NCBI GenBank assembly: GCA_041392475.1 | Contig: JAWKLZ010000002.1 | Location: forward strand, 1,682,501-1,746,500 | Origin: Chitinophagales bacterium | Lineage (GTDB): Bacteria; Bacteroidota; Bacteroidia; Chitinophagales; UBA2359 | Reading direction: 5' to 3' | DNA length: 64,000 nt | Shown here: positions 62,171 to 64,000 of the stretch, piece by piece | Layout: the number at the start of each line of letters is the position of its first letter | Numbering within the stretch: the stretch's first letter is position 1 | The notes under the pieces: generated by a model | The model's database searches: none | What the model was told of the DNA's origin: nothing | Seen by the model: only the letters and a program-made list of their open reading frames with translations | Made by a program: the position numbers and the translations under genes

Positions 62171-64000
62171 ATGAAAATTTCTATTCTTTTGTCTTTCGTT
62201 TTTTTACTTCTATTTTCTCCTTTTTCGCTGCAAAGCCAAACAAAAATTGCAGCCAATGACCTTCAAAAAGATTTCCAAATTCTTGAGCAAGCCTTGAAGG
62301 AATTGCACCCTGGATTGTACCGCTACAATGACAAATCGACCATTGAAGGCTACTTCAATGATCTCCAAAAAGAACTGCAAACGGATAAAACATTGCAGGA
62401 ATCGTACTTGATTTTCTCACAATTTTTGGCCAAAATTCAATGTGGACATACTTTTTGCAATTTTTGGAACCAACCGAAAGAGGTCAATGAGGCAATTTTT
62501 ATGAAAGCTGACAAAGTGCCGTTTACTTTCCGATTGATTGATAGGAGAATGATAGTGGTGAAAGATGCAACAAAAACCGAACAACTGCCGATGGGTACAG
62601 AAATTTTGAAAATCAATAATATTGAAGTAGCTACAATCGTGGATAGTCTTTTGACAGTCGTGAAAACGGATGGCGACAATGTGGGCAGTCAATTGGAAAA
62701 TATGCAATTGTCGGGTACTGGCGAATTTGAAGACTTTGATGTGTTTTTTTCGCTATTTTTCCCACCCCAAAACGGCAAATTTGAAGTAAAAGCAATGGAT
62801 TTGCAGGCAAACAAGGCATTTGAATTAAGCTTAAATGCGGTGAGTCGAGGGCAGCGTTTTGAAGTTTTGGAGAAACGATATGGCAAACAGGCAAGTAGCT
62901 ATGATGATATGTGGAGTTTTGAAATATGGAATAAACAAACTGCTTATTTACAGTTGGGTACGTTTGTGACGTGGAAAATGGAAATGAACTGGAAGCAGTT
63001 TTTGAAGGATGCTTTTGTAGAGATTCATGCCAAAAATATACCGAATTTGGTAATTGACATTCGTGGAAATGCGGGAGGAATGGACGATGTGACCCGTATG
63101 GTAGCAGATTTTTTGCTGACCAAAGACATTACCCTATCAGCGAGTCGTTCTCTACTGACATACGAAAAAGTGCCTGAAAACCTTAATGGTTATCTTTCTA
63201 CTTGGGATGATAAATTTCGAGATAGAACGGGTAAGTTGAAGTCAGTAGAAGGAGGTTTTTATACTTTCAAAAAGGCAACAGGTGAACCTGAAACCATAAA
63301 AGCCAATAAAAATGCTTATGGTGGAAAAACCTACCTCATCGTCAATGCTGCCAATAGCTCTGCGACTTTTTTTATGGCTAAATACTTCAAACAGCACGGT
63401 TTGGCAACCTTGGTTGGTCAAGAAACGGGCGGTAATCGAAAAGGAACAACGGGCGGAAATATGTTCTTTTTGCAGTTGCCACACTCCAAAATTGAGATAG
63501 ACATTCCTTTGATTGGTGATTATCCCTTAGGTGAGCAACCCAATGAAGGAATACAACCTGATGTATTGGTGCGGCCAAATGTGGAGGATGTGGTAAACGG
63601 TGTGGATACGGAATTGGAGGTAGTGAAAAAACTCATTGTAACAAATGGTTCTGAAACGGAGCTTAAGTCTAAAACTACTACTCAATACAAATTAAATGGA
63701 GATGAATTGGATGTTTTAGAGGGAAAATGGACTGGTAAACTGACCTACCTCAACTTCGGTGATGATAAAACTGTGGTGGATGTTCCCGGTACTTTTGAGG
63801 TAGAAAAGGTGAATGGCAAATTCAATACCCTTATTACTTATGATGAATTGGATAAGGAAGGTAAACCGATGATAGCAGAGAATGTTTTTGGCATCAAAAA
63901 AGGTGGTAAGGTATTGCAATTGAATGGTGAATGGAATATTGTAAAAATCGAAAAAACGGAAGGTGAATTGTTGATTGTAGGCGAAAGAAAAGGAAAAGAC
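62171..64000 (+). CDS. S41 family (tail-specific protease-like) peptidase, partial at right edge
   Basis: The frame is open for 610 codons to the window end, so the C-terminus is missing. A signal peptide ends near SLQSQ. The N-terminal helical part (LQKDFQILEQALKELHPGL) is typical of exported Bacteroidota S41 proteins. The catalytic core has LVIDIRGNAGG, the Ser motif in NAANSSATFFMAKYF, and GQETGGNRKGTTGG, then PLGEQPNEGIQPDV. The PDZ-like part is weak. A C-terminal extra domain (from ~residue 515, LEGKWTGKLTYLNFG) continues past the edge. It acts in the periplasm or outside the cell. Confidence 0.88.
   Translation, partial: MKISILLSFVFLLLFSPFSLQSQTKIAANDLQKDFQILEQALKELHPGLYRYNDKSTIEGYFNDLQKELQTDKTLQESYLIFSQFLAKIQCGHTFCNFWNQPKEVNEAIFMKADKVPFTFRLIDRRMIVVKDATKTEQLPMGTEILKINNIEVATIVDSLLTVVKTDGDNVGSQLENMQLSGTGEFEDFDVFFSLFFPPQNGKFEVKAMDLQANKAFELSLNAVSRGQRFEVLEKRYGKQASSYDDMWSFEIWNKQTAYLQLGTFVTWKMEMNWKQFLKDAFVEIHAKNIPNLVIDIRGNAGGMDDVTRMVADFLLTKDITLSASRSLLTYEKVPENLNGYLSTWDDKFRDRTGKLKSVEGGFYTFKKATGEPETIKANKNAYGGKTYLIVNAANSSATFFMAKYFKQHGLATLVGQETGGNRKGTTGGNMFFLQLPHSKIEIDIPLIGDYPLGEQPNEGIQPDVLVRPNVEDVVNGVDTELEVVKKLIVTNGSETELKSKTTTQYKLNGDELDVLEGKWTGKLTYLNFGDDKTVVDVPGTFEVEKVNGKFNTLITYDELDKEGKPMIAENVFGIKKGGKVLQLNGEWNIVKIEKTEGELLIVGERKGKD

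Overview
The window reads as chromosome of a Bacteroidota member, possibly from the Saprospiria/Chitinophagia side of the phylum; no marker here fixes the species. The evidence is the pairing of TonB-dependent receptor and CarboxypepD_reg domains, type IX secretion (T9SS) C-terminal sorting domains, promoters of the form TAnnTTTG, weak Shine-Dalgarno sequences, DUF1501/DUF1800 pairs, DUF1573 lipoproteins and a moderate AT bias. No integrase, transposase, phage gene or CRISPR array was seen.

Layout. 1-4.2 kb: the start of a secreted protein running off the left edge, a TMTC-like membrane glycosyltransferase with TPRs, and a GNAT acetyltransferase. 4.9-10.3 kb: a minus-strand group of TonB-dependent receptor, LytS-type kinase, methyltransferase and LytTR regulator. 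10.5-13.3 kb: two DUF1573 lipoprotein paralogues that share a palindromic upstream motif, type I GAPDH and a tRNA-Glu.

13.6-34.1 kb is the centrepiece: a ~20.5 kb plus-strand cluster with almost no spacing. It encodes a multi-His membrane cytochrome b-like protein, a membrane-anchored ferredoxin/FAD/NAD(P) oxidoreductase, multiheme cytochromes with 23 and 25 CXXCH motifs, a giant tandem-repeat multiheme cytochrome (71 CXXCH in its intact first 1792 residues and roughly 140 if the damaged downstream part belongs to it), an outer-membrane beta-barrel, and an NrfJ-like/OB-fold lipoprotein. I read it as an electron conduit from the inner membrane across the periplasm towards or through the outer membrane. 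The distal half of the giant gene (about 24.94-30.93 kb) is full of short deletions and chimeric joins, which looks more like repeat misassembly than natural decay.

34.1-45 kb: GTP cyclohydrolase I, an unrecognised membrane protein, a cNMP-binding patatin phospholipase, an FAD oxidoreductase, a perfect 44-bp palindrome, a Coq4-like remnant, and then hemA followed by a fused ResB-CcsA haem-ligation protein. The last two supply haem and cytochrome c maturation, which the cytochrome cluster would need. 44.8-55.2 kb: a PAS histidine kinase whose conserved C-terminal Trp codon reads TAG, a DUF1800-DUF1501 operon with a T9SS tail, two small secreted proteins and a BNR-repeat T9SS protein. 55.3-64 kb: cysC-cysD-cysN for sulfate activation, an M1 aminopeptidase, a membrane AraC-type regulator and a partial S41 peptidase running off the right edge.

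All identifications come from reading motifs by eye. No database search was run.
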